Assembly (NCBI GenBank): GCA_903929105.1
Contig: CAIYTL010000152.1
Location: 1 to 7,697, forward strand
Reading direction: 5' to 3'
DNA length: 7,697 nucleotides
From: an uncultured Micrococcales bacterium
Lineage (GTDB): Bacteria; Actinomycetota; Actinomycetes; Actinomycetales; Microbacteriaceae
Shown here: positions 1 through 5,743 of the stretch, one piece after another
How positions within the stretch are numbered: the first letter of the stretch is position 1
How the letters are laid out: each line of letters starts with the position of its first letter
Translations under genes and position numbers: made by a program
Notes under the pieces: model-generated
Databases searched by the model: none
The model's input: the letters and a program-made list of their open reading frames with translations, nothing else
Told to the model about the DNA's origin: nothing

Positions 1-1086
1 GTCATTGCGAGCAAGGTCGACCAACATCAGGTGCTCTGACTTCTCTTTAGCATCGGCAAGCAGCGACTCGGCGTGAGCGTTGTCGGCATCGACATCGGCA
101 CCTCTAGGGCGCGAGCCAGCAATCGGGTGCGTAATGGCGCGTCTTCCTTGCACTTTTACCAGCGCCTCTGGCGATGAACCAACCACCGCATAAGGGCCAG
201 ATTCATCATCGAAGTTCAAGAGATACATATATGGGCTCGGGTTTAACGCCCTTAGAACCCGATAAACCTCAAGCGGAGTAGCCAAACATTCGGCGTCGAA
301 ACGTTGCGAAATAACCACCTGAAACACGTCGCCAATGCGAACGTAGTGCTTTGATTTTTCAACCCAATCGAGAAATTCCGCTTTGCTTACTCGGTGTTTA
401 GGCGCCAAATCGGTGTTTAAGTTCAGATCGGCTAGGTGCACGGGCGTGGGCTCAGCGATGCCCTCGCGCAGCGAAGTTATTCGCGAAATAGCCTCGGCAT
501 AAGCAGTGTCGAAATCGGTGCTGTCGGTAACAAAAATGTTCGCCACCAAAAGCAAACTGCTGGTTAGGTGATCAACAATCACCAAGTCTTCAAACATCGC
601 AAGCGCCAAAATGGGGCTATCGAAGTCGGTTTTTGGCCGGTTAGGAAGGTTCTCAATTTCGCGAATCAAGTTCCAGCCCATTACGCCAACGAGACCTGAC
701 GTGAGAGGAGGCACACCTTCGATGGGTGCTGTATTCCAAGCTTTTTGAATCTGGTCAACCGCCGCGATTGCACTGGTTGCAAGAATGCCACTTTGCTCTG
801 GCAATGGGCTGGCGCCCGATTTAGAAACCCAACGCACTTCACCTGCACCGTTTGCCGTGCTCGACTGCATTAGCATGCCACGATTCTTGACGCCAATGAA
901 GCTATATCGAGCCCAAACCCCCTGCTCGGCTGACTCTAAAAGAAAGCTGCCCGGCACGTCGCTGGCAAGTTTTTCGAAAATCGAAAGCGGTGTCTCGGTG
1001 CCCGAAAACAGAGTTTCTATGATCGGAACCACGCGGTGATTTTTGGCAAGTGTTTGGGCCTGCTCGAGAGTTAAATTCACGCTCAT
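1..1086 (-). CDS. trpE: Anthranilate synthase component I (TrpE), 3' end cut off by the window edge
   Basis: TrpE converts chorismate, with ammonia supplied by the TrpG glutaminase subunit, to anthranilate, the first committed step of tryptophan synthesis in the cytoplasm. I translated this frame by hand: 362 codons are open to the window edge without a stop, about 70% of a usual TrpE of roughly 500 residues. Visible family motifs are the Trp-binding LLES at residues 49-52, NPSPYMY at 282-288 (the second part of the allosteric Trp site), HPIAGSRPRG at 320-329, and the conserved EHLMLVDLARND block ending at the last residue. The catalytic chorismate-binding C-terminus lies beyond the edge. The ATG overlaps the hisI stop (ATGA), with a good Shine-Dalgarno AGAGG seven bases upstream inside hisI. 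Both halves of the Trp site are present, so feedback inhibition by tryptophan is expected. PabB is the main alternative, but the LLES and NPSPYM motifs and the his context favour TrpE. Confidence 0.95.
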   Translation of the reverse strand, partial: MSVNLTLEQAQTLAKNHRVVPIIETLFSGTETPLSIFEKLASDVPGSFLLESAEQGVWARYSFIGVKNRGMLMQSSTANGAGEVRWVSKSGASPLPEQSGILATSAIAAVDQIQKAWNTAPIEGVPPLTSGLVGVMGWNLIREIENLPNRPKTDFDSPILALAMFEDLVIVDHLTSSLLLVANIFVTDSTDFDTAYAEAISRITSLREGIAEPTPVHLADLNLNTDLAPKHRVSKAEFLDWVEKSKHYVRIGDVFQVVISQRFDAECLATPLEVYRVLRALNPSPYMYLLNFDDESGPYAVVGSSPEALVKVQGRRAITHPIAGSRPRGADVDADNAHAESLLADAKEKSEHLMLVDLARND

Positions 1087-1457
1087 TTTTTTGCCTCTGA
1101 ATCAAGGTTCGAATAAATAGTTTGAGTGTCAAAGCAAGATTCGGTGCCGTTGTGACAGGCCGGGCCAGCCTCTGAAACCAAAATCAATAAGGTGTCTGAA
1201 TCGCAGTCGACCTCGATGCTGTGCACCAGTTGTGTGTTACCCGAAGTCGCGCCTTTGTGCCAAAGCTCTTGGCGTGTGCGCGACCAGAAAACCGTCTCGC
1301 CACGGTCAAGGGTGAGGGCCAAAGACTCTGCGTTCATCCATGCCATCATCAGCACGCGCTTAGATTCGCGGCTTTGAACGATTGCCGGAATCAAACCGGC
1401 GCTATCGAATTTGAGGGCGGCGATGTTCTCTTTTGAAAATTTCGGCAATTGGTTCAT
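1083..1457 (-). CDS. hisI: Phosphoribosyl-AMP cyclohydrolase (HisI)
   Basis: HisI opens the adenine ring of phosphoribosyl-AMP to give ProFAR, step 3 of histidine synthesis. The product is 124 residues, a normal size for the monofunctional enzyme; the PRA-PH activity is encoded separately by hisE about 1.7 kb upstream. Visible family features are the substrate-binding region around VLMMAWMNAESL (35-46), the FWSRTRQELWHKGATSGN stretch (57-74), the metal-binding DCDSD at 84-88 (Asp84, Cys85, Asp86, Asp88), and Cys101 and Cys108 in ACHNGTESCF, which with Cys85 form the zinc site at the dimer interface. The ATG overlaps the hisF stop in an ATGA junction, and the stop overlaps trpE in a second ATGA. 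Its own ribosome binding site is poor (GAAGGG about 11 bases upstream), so translation probably depends on coupling to hisF. The last sense codons are GCA AAA AAA, directly before UGA. Confidence 0.97.
   Translation of the reverse strand: MNQLPKFSKENIAALKFDSAGLIPAIVQSRESKRVLMMAWMNAESLALTLDRGETVFWSRTRQELWHKGATSGNTQLVHSIEVDCDSDTLLILVSEAGPACHNGTESCFDTQTIYSNLDSEAKK
1094..1098 (-). promoter_or_regulatory. Shine-Dalgarno sequence of trpE inside hisI
   Basis: The minus strand reads AGAGG, then seven bases (CAAAAAA), then the trpE ATG. It lies in the last codons of hisI (Ser-Glu-Ala-Lys-Lys). This fixes the trpE start and lets ribosomes ending hisI reinitiate on trpE. Confidence 0.7.
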
Positions 1458-2215
1458 CGAACTAGGTACCCTTCAGCCTTGAGGGCGGCCTTCGCTTGGG
1501 CGATGCTGACCGAACCTTCGTGAAAAATTGAAGCGGCAAGAATCGCGTCAGCCCCAGCTGCTGCTGCCTGGGCAAAGTCACTCGCCTTGCCGGCGCCACC
1601 CGAAGCGATTACCGGCACCGTGCTGATTTTGCGAATAGCTTCAAGCATTTCGCCATCGAAACCAGCTCGGGTGCCATCGGCATCAATAGAGTTCACCAAA
1701 AGCTCACCTGCGCCTAACTCAAGGGTTTGAGCCACCCAATCTAAGGCATCTAGTTCAGTCTCGTTACGGCCGCCGTGCGTCGTGACAACAAAGCCAGACC
1801 TAGTTTTATCAGACCTTTTGAGGTCTAGCGAAATCACCAAAACCTGGTTTCCGAAACGCTCAGCAATAGCGCTTAGAAGTGCCGGGTTGGTTATGCCGGC
1901 GCTGCCCACCGAAACTTTATCGGCGCCTGCGCCGAGCAAGCGTGCGACATCGTCGACCTCACGAATGCCCCCGCCCACAGTCAGCGGAATGAAAACCTGC
2001 TCGGCACATTTTGTAACCAGGTCATACATTGTCGAGCGATTGTCGACAGTTGCGTGCACGTCAAGAAAAGTCAGTTCGTCAGCGCCATCTTCATAATATT
2101 TAGCGGCCAGCTCGATTGGGTCACCAGCGTCGCGAAGGTTTAAAAAGTTCACACCCTTCACAACGCGCGCATCAGCTACGTCGAGACAAGGAATTACGCG
2201 AACCGAAAGTGACAT
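1454..2215 (-). CDS. hisF: Imidazole glycerol phosphate synthase cyclase subunit (HisF)
   Basis: HisF is a TIM-barrel enzyme that uses ammonia from the HisH glutaminase to convert PRFAR into imidazole glycerol phosphate and AICAR. HisH is not encoded in this window. At 253 residues the length is typical. The catalytic aspartates are present: Asp12 in VIPCLDV (7-13) and Asp131 in VISLDLKRS. Other family blocks are RVVKGVNFLNLRDAGDP (17-33), PLTVGGGIR (77-85), VNSIDADGTRAGFD (174-187) and the phosphate-binding VIASGGAGKASDF (202-214). Two loops deviate from the usual family sequence: VHAT at 53-56, where VTAS or ITAS is normal, and KVSVGSAG at 100-107, where an Asn-Thr pair is usual at the GS position. 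The start ATG is five bases after the hisG stop, with only a weak GAGA-like ribosome site. The stop overlaps hisI. Confidence 0.97.
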   Translation of the reverse strand: MSLSVRVIPCLDVADARVVKGVNFLNLRDAGDPIELAAKYYEDGADELTFLDVHATVDNRSTMYDLVTKCAEQVFIPLTVGGGIREVDDVARLLGAGADKVSVGSAGITNPALLSAIAERFGNQVLVISLDLKRSDKTRSGFVVTTHGGRNETELDALDWVAQTLELGAGELLVNSIDADGTRAGFDGEMLEAIRKISTVPVIASGGAGKASDFAQAAAAGADAILAASIFHEGSVSIAQAKAALKAEGYLVR

Positions 2216-2220
2216 TGCTG

Positions 2221-3060
2221 CTAGATTCTCGCGGCGTGAATAGCGCTCACCAAAATGGCGCGAGCACCAAGCTCATAGAGAGCGTCCATCTTTGCATTTG
2301 TCTCGCCAGACTTAACCAGCGCACGCACCGCTACCCATTCAGGGTCGCGAAGCGGGCTAACGGTTGGCGACTCAATGCCAGGAGTGATGGCAGATGCTTT
2401 TTCAACCAGTGCAGCTGGGCAGTCGTAGTCAAAAATTACGTATTCACGTGCCACTAAGACACCGTTCAAGCGTCGCAGCAGTTGCGTTGTGAGTTCGGTT
2501 TTGCCGGGTGCAGCGATCAGGTGCGCCGAACTCTCGAGCATAACTTCGCCGAAAATCTCGAGGCCGGCCTGGCGCAGCGTTGTGCCGGTCGAAACCACAT
2601 CGGCAACCGCATCGGCAACGCCCAGCCGAACTGCCACCTCAACGGCACCATCAAGCGGAACCAATGTTACGTTCACGCCAGCCTTAGCAAGATAATCTTC
2701 GACAAGGTCTGGGTAGGCGGTGGCAACGCGCTTGCCCGCTAAGTCGCTGATGTTTTTAAACTTGCCGGTGGGGCCAGAGAAACGAAAAGTTGATGCACCG
2801 AATTTAAGGTCTGCAACCGAAAGCGCCTGTGAACGGCTGTCGAGCAAAAGATCTAGACCAGTGAAACCAGCGTCGAGACTGCCCGAGCCCACATATGTCG
2901 CAATGTCACGCGGGCGAAGATAGAAAAATTCGATGTTGTTCTCGGCATCAACCACGTGAAGATCTTTTGGATCGCGTCGGGTGACATAACCCGCATCTTT
3001 GAGCATGGCGATAGCTGCCTCAGACAAAATGCCCTTGTTTGGCACAGCGATTTTCAACAC
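2221..3060 (-). CDS. hisG: ATP phosphoribosyltransferase, long form (HisG)
   Basis: HisG condenses ATP with PRPP, the first and feedback-controlled step of histidine synthesis. I place the start at the GTG ending at 3060, giving MLKIAVPNKG and 279 residues, which matches the start and length of the mycobacterial enzyme (about 284). A Shine-Dalgarno AGAAAGA lies eight bases upstream. An upstream TTG at 3084 would add eight residues (MLTRKIQI) that I do not recognise as family sequence. Conserved blocks include FFYLRPRDIATYVGSG, the PRPP-binding stretch around GVADAVADVVSTGTTLRQAGL, and YDCPAALVEKASAITPGIESPT, which opens the ACT-like C-terminal histidine-binding domain of long-form HisG (about the last 75 residues). 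This form works without HisZ, and none is seen here. The gene lies 77 bases after hisE and five bases before hisF. Confidence 0.95.
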   Translation of the reverse strand: MLKIAVPNKGILSEAAIAMLKDAGYVTRRDPKDLHVVDAENNIEFFYLRPRDIATYVGSGSLDAGFTGLDLLLDSRSQALSVADLKFGASTFRFSGPTGKFKNISDLAGKRVATAYPDLVEDYLAKAGVNVTLVPLDGAVEVAVRLGVADAVADVVSTGTTLRQAGLEIFGEVMLESSAHLIAAPGKTELTTQLLRRLNGVLVAREYVIFDYDCPAALVEKASAITPGIESPTVSPLRDPEWVAVRALVKSGETNAKMDALYELGARAILVSAIHAARI

Positions 3061-3068
3061 GATTTGAA

Positions 3069-3075
3069 TCTTTCT
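3069..3075 (-). promoter_or_regulatory. Shine-Dalgarno sequence deciding the hisG start
   Basis: The minus strand reads AGAAAGA, eight bases before GTG at 3060-3058. The spacing favours this GTG over the TTG at 3084, for which the site would lie inside the coding region, and over the TTG directly after it. Confidence 0.5.
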
Positions 3076-3083
3076 AGTTAGCA

Positions 3084-3100
3084 AAAAATTTGAAATTTTT
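3084..3100. repeat. AT-only perfect palindrome between hisE and hisG
   Basis: AAAAATTT and its exact reverse complement AAATTTTT flank a single central G, making a 17-base inverted repeat in the 77-base hisE-hisG gap. The one-base centre is too short for an ideal RNA hairpin, and there is no GC stem, so it is a poor intrinsic terminator. It could be a DNA-level operator or curved AT tract, or chance in an AT-rich spacer. Its function is unknown. Confidence 0.5.
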
Positions 3101-3137
3101 GGGTGGCCTCGGTCGCAGCAGCTGCATCCGAAGAGCT

Positions 3138-3401
3138 TTAGAGGTTGTTCTCGACCTCTGCCAGGCTGATTCCCTTAGCCTTCATCAGCACTTGAAGCCA
3201 ATAGATCAGCTGGGCAATCTCTTCAGCTGTGCGGTCATTGCCTTCATATTCAGCGGCCATCCAAACTTCGGCAGCTTCTTCGACAATCTTTTTTCCGATG
3301 GCATGCACACCAGCATCAAGTGCTCTAACAGTGCCAGAGCCCTCAGGGCGAGCAGCAGCTTTTTCGCCAATTTCAGCAAATAACTGTTCAAAAGATTTCA
3401 T
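3138..3401 (-). CDS. hisE: Phosphoribosyl-ATP pyrophosphatase (HisE)
   Basis: HisE hydrolyses phosphoribosyl-ATP to phosphoribosyl-AMP and pyrophosphate, step 2 of histidine synthesis. It is an all-alpha MazG-like enzyme acting in the cytoplasm. The 87-residue product is full length for the monofunctional form. Family signatures are FEQLFAEIGEKAAARPEGSG (4-23), ALDAGVHAIGKK (27-38), the metal-binding IVEEAAEVWMAAE helix (39-51; Glu41, Glu42, Glu45), and EEIAQLIYWLQVLM (60-73). Gln64 stands where many bacterial HisE proteins have Asp; the mycobacterial sequence, as I recall it, also has Gln there (EEISQLLYWTQVLM). The ATG has no Shine-Dalgarno sequence in front. Instead a TAACCT -10 element ends six bases before the ATG, which suggests a leaderless transcript. 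hisE is the first his gene after rpe and appears to open the hisEGFI-trpE operon. Confidence 0.96.
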   Translation of the reverse strand: MKSFEQLFAEIGEKAAARPEGSGTVRALDAGVHAIGKKIVEEAAEVWMAAEYEGNDRTAEEIAQLIYWLQVLMKAKGISLAEVENNL

Positions 3402-3407
3402 GGTTAT

Positions 3408-3413
3408 AGGTTA
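3408..3413 (-). promoter_or_regulatory. Candidate -10 element of a leaderless hisE promoter
   Basis: The minus strand reads TAACCT, a TANNNT element, followed by six bases and then the hisE ATG. That spacing would put the transcription start at the A of the ATG. No clear -35 hexamer is visible 16-18 bases upstream (CCCAAA at a 17-base spacing), which is common for actinobacterial promoters. The absence of any Shine-Dalgarno sequence before hisE supports the call. A weaker alternative is TTGAGT at 3475-3480, a 17-base spacer and CACAAT at 3452-3457, which would give a leader of about 45 bases. Confidence 0.5.
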
Positions 3414-3429
3414 CCCGAGGGGCGCGCAG

Positions 3430-3487
3430 GTTTGGGCGAGAATGCGCCAGCATTGTGGCGTTGGTGGTGTATTTACTCAACCCAAAC
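3430..3487. repeat. Nested inverted repeat in the rpe-hisE gap
   Basis: The outer arms are GTTTGGGCGAG at 3430-3440 and CTCAACCCAAAC at 3476-3487 on the plus strand. They pair over seven plus three bases, interrupted by a one-versus-two-base mismatch. Inside lies a second hairpin, CGCCA at 3445-3449 with TGGCG at 3456-3460 and a six-base loop. The structure starts four bases after the rpe stop in the direction of transcription. It may end or slow transcription from the priA-fmt-rsmB-rpe operon, but no U-tract follows, so a classic intrinsic terminator is doubtful. Confidence 0.4.
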
Positions 3488-3491
3488 AGGT

Positions 3492-4163
3492 TTAGTGACG
3501 GTGTGAAATGCCGGCGTTTGCAAGGTCTCGCAAATGCTTGATCTGAGCGTCACGGTCATTGGCTTTAAACACCGCACTGCCGGCTACGAAAGTGTCAGCG
3601 CCAAGGCTTGCAACGCGTTCGATGTTGTTTTCGTCAATGCCGCCGTCAACCTGAAGCCAAACGTCAATGGCCTCTTGGTCAATTTTGCGTCGAGCTTTTG
3701 AAACTTTCGCAAGGGTGGCCTCGATCAGAGCCTGACCGCCAAAACCTGGCTCTACGGTCATGATGAGCAACTGGTCGAACTCGGCGAGAAGGTCTAGATA
3801 AGGTTCGACATCGGTGCCGGGTTTCAAAGCGATGCCAGCCCTGGCGCCGGCTGAGCGAAGGCTTCGGGCAACCGAAATCGGGTCTTCGGTCGCCTCAGCG
3901 TGAAAAGTAACCGAAAAGGCGCCCGCTTCGGCATAGCCGATAGCCCAGCGCTGCGGATTCTCGATCATCAAATGAACGTCGAGTGGCAACGGGGTTACTT
4001 GCTGCATGCGAGCCACCATAGGTTGGCCAAATGTGAGGTTTGGAACGAAGTGGTTGTCCATCACATCAACGTGAATCAGATCAGCACCCGCAATAGTGCC
4101 AAAGTCGCGCTCAAAGTTGACGAAGTCAGCTGAGAGAATGCTCGGGTTGATGCGTGCAGACAT
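3492..4163 (-). CDS. rpe: Ribulose-phosphate 3-epimerase (Rpe)
   Basis: Rpe interconverts D-ribulose 5-phosphate and D-xylulose 5-phosphate in the pentose phosphate pathway. It is a metal-dependent TIM-barrel enzyme of 223 residues, a normal length. The metal and acid-base residues can be read: His31 and Asp33 in LIHVDVMDNHFVPNLTFG (29-46), His64 in DVHLM, and Asp173 in LQVDGGID (170-177). MTVEPGFGGQ (135-144) forms the flexible phosphate loop, and VAGSAVF (193-199) completes the phosphate site. The ATG follows the rsmB stop by two bases, and its Shine-Dalgarno sequence lies inside the rsmB C-terminus, so it is probably translationally coupled. It is the last gene of the right-hand operon. 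The pathway supplies ribose 5-phosphate for PRPP, a HisG substrate, but no direct regulatory link to the adjacent his genes is visible. Confidence 0.97.
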   Translation of the reverse strand: MSARINPSILSADFVNFERDFGTIAGADLIHVDVMDNHFVPNLTFGQPMVARMQQVTPLPLDVHLMIENPQRWAIGYAEAGAFSVTFHAEATEDPISVARSLRSAGARAGIALKPGTDVEPYLDLLAEFDQLLIMTVEPGFGGQALIEATLAKVSKARRKIDQEAIDVWLQVDGGIDENNIERVASLGADTFVAGSAVFKANDRDAQIKHLRDLANAGISHRH

Positions 4164-4165
4164 GG

Positions 4166-5743
4166 TTAAACCTTAGGTTGAATTTTCTTTGTTCGAGGCT
4201 TTACACGCTTTGGCTTTGCGTCATCTGTTGAATCTAGAATTTCACTAGCAACGGCAATAGTGGCCTTTGCCTCAGGCTCGATCGGCCTTTCAGTTTTTTG
4301 CAGAAGAGCTATAAACATGGCATCTGTACCGTGAATCTGGGGCCAGAGTTGAACGGTTTTGCGTTGCTTGTTTAGTTTTAGAGCTGGGTTCAATTGATGC
4401 AGAACTGGCACTGCGTCTAGAACAGTTAGTTCGGCGCCCAGCTTGTGCTGAGCGCGCTCAACGATCGCGGTTGTCTCGGCAAGATGCGGTGAACAGGTGA
4501 CATAGGCCAATACTCCCCCAGGCTTGAGGCCGGCCCAAGCGCTGTCGAAAAGCTGCTCTTGAAGTTTGGTCAGATCAGCGACATCTTTTGCAGTTTTGCG
4601 CCAACGTGACTCAGGGCGCCGACGAAGTGCTCCCAGCCCGCTGCAGGGAGCGTCAAGCAAAATTCGATCGAAGCCTTCAGGTGCTTCGGCCCCAAGGTCT
4701 CGCCCATCACCGACGCGAACATAAACTTTAGGGTTGACCCGCTCTAGAGCTTTTTCGACTAGAACCGCTCGGTGATCAGAGATCTCGTTGCAAACTAGGT
4801 CAGCGCCCACCTCGAGCGCCGCAGCCGCAAGCAGGGCAGCTTTGCCACCGGGGCCTGCGCATAGGTCGAGCCATTCTTCGTTAGGAGTCACCTCGCGTGC
4901 CGCAATTAGCGCAAGTGCTGCTAGTTGAGAACCTTGGTCTTGAACGCGAGCCTGCCCAGAACGAATCAGATAGAGATCACTTGGTTCGCCACCAGGCAAC
5001 TCGACTCCGATTGGGCTAGCGATGCCCATGACGCAACCATCGTCTAGAAGATCGTCTACGGTAGCCAAACCCGGCAGTGCAACCAGACTCACCAAGGGTG
5101 CTACATTGTCGGCTTCGAGCAAAGCTTCGAGCTCTTCGCCGCAACCGTCGCTTTCTAGGGCTTTGCCAAGTGCGCGAATAATCCATGACGGATGCGAGTA
5201 TTCACGAGCCAACGCCTCAGCTTTGTCGCTCTGGTTTGCCGTGGTGATTTCGAGCCATTCTTCGCGAGACTTTTCGCTTACGCGGCGCAGAACACCGTTG
5301 ACAAAACCTACAGAGCCTAGGCTGAGCTCGGCACGAGCTTGGTTGACAGTTTCGCTTAGTGCTGCGTGCGCGGGAACACGCATTCCTAAGAGTTGGTGGG
5401 CGCCCAAGCGCAATAGGTTTAGCGCTCCGAAGTCGATTTCGCCCACGCTGCGGTTAGCGCATTTCTCGATAATGGCGTCATAAAAGCCGCGCATGCGCAG
5501 CGTTCCGAAAGCAAGTTCTTGGGCAAAGGCGCTGTCGCGACTCGAAAGATTGCTTTGGTCTAGGAGTTTTGGCAAAAGCAGGTTGGCATATGCGTCATCG
5601 CGATCGACTCCGTTTAGCAGTTCATAAGCAATGCTTCTAGAACTGATTTCGCGGTGCCTAATGCGCCTCGCAGAATTATTAGTCGGTTGGTCGTCTCGTC
5701 GCTGGTTGCCACGGTTAGGTGTGCGACGCTCATAGTTGTTCAT
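4166..5743 (-). CDS. rsmB: 16S rRNA (cytosine-967-C5)-methyltransferase (RsmB/Sun/Fmu)
   Basis: RsmB transfers a methyl group from S-adenosylmethionine to C5 of cytosine 967 in 16S rRNA. The product has 525 residues, longer than the E. coli enzyme (about 429). Residues 33-165 form the NusB-like RNA-binding domain, with the VPAHAALSETVNQAR stretch (123-137). The Rossmann methyltransferase domain follows: SAM motif I DLCAGPGGKAALLAA (293-307), LLDAPCSGLGALRRRPESRW (362-381) with Cys367, and YVTCSPH (414-420) with Cys417. Cys417 is the expected nucleophile and Cys367 the release cysteine, 50 residues apart as in E. coli Fmu. The extra length lies in an Arg/Asn-rich N-terminal tail (1-32) and a Lys/Pro-rich C-terminal tail (about 485-525). 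The ATG shares one base with the fmt stop (TAATG) and has only a weak ribosome site, so coupling to fmt is likely. Confidence 0.95.
   Translation of the reverse strand: MNNYERRTPNRGNQRRDDQPTNNSARRIRHREISSRSIAYELLNGVDRDDAYANLLLPKLLDQSNLSSRDSAFAQELAFGTLRMRGFYDAIIEKCANRSVGEIDFGALNLLRLGAHQLLGMRVPAHAALSETVNQARAELSLGSVGFVNGVLRRVSEKSREEWLEITTANQSDKAEALAREYSHPSWIIRALGKALESDGCGEELEALLEADNVAPLVSLVALPGLATVDDLLDDGCVMGIASPIGVELPGGEPSDLYLIRSGQARVQDQGSQLAALALIAAREVTPNEEWLDLCAGPGGKAALLAAAALEVGADLVCNEISDHRAVLVEKALERVNPKVYVRVGDGRDLGAEAPEGFDRILLDAPCSGLGALRRRPESRWRKTAKDVADLTKLQEQLFDSAWAGLKPGGVLAYVTCSPHLAETTAIVERAQHKLGAELTVLDAVPVLHQLNPALKLNKQRKTVQLWPQIHGTDAMFIALLQKTERPIEPEAKATIAVASEILDSTDDAKPKRVKPRTKKIQPKV
4171..4174 (-). 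promoter_or_regulatory. Shine-Dalgarno sequence of rpe inside the rsmB end
   Basis: The minus strand reads AAGG within CCTAAGG, seven bases before the rpe ATG. It is part of the Pro-Lys-Val codons ending rsmB, consistent with coupled translation across the two-base gap. Confidence 0.55.

Noticed and set aside
902..1132. 76-codon minus-strand frame at the trpE-hisI junction
   Set aside because: It is a different frame from both genes; the true trpE frame starts at 1086 and shows TrpE motifs throughout, whereas this one shows none.
3100..3137. GC-rich stretch with a GCAGCTGC palindrome after hisE, considered as a terminator
   Set aside because: The palindrome has no loop and no U-tract directly follows; the nearby T run belongs to the separate AT palindrome.
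3207..3212. HisE Gln64 in place of the Asp found in many bacterial HisE proteins, considered as a loss of metal binding
   Set aside because: As I recall it, the mycobacterial HisE sequence has the same Gln in an otherwise matching block (EEISQLLYWTQVLM), so it looks like a normal actinobacterial variant.
3206..3391. 61-codon minus-strand frame inside hisE
   Set aside because: It is a frame-shifted reading of hisE without any motif, while the hisE frame carries the full family signature.
5022..5483. 153-codon open frame on the plus strand opposite rsmB
   Set aside because: It lies antisense within a gene with clear catalytic motifs, is Ser/Arg/Pro-rich as shadow frames of GC-leaning genes usually are, and has no recognisable domain.
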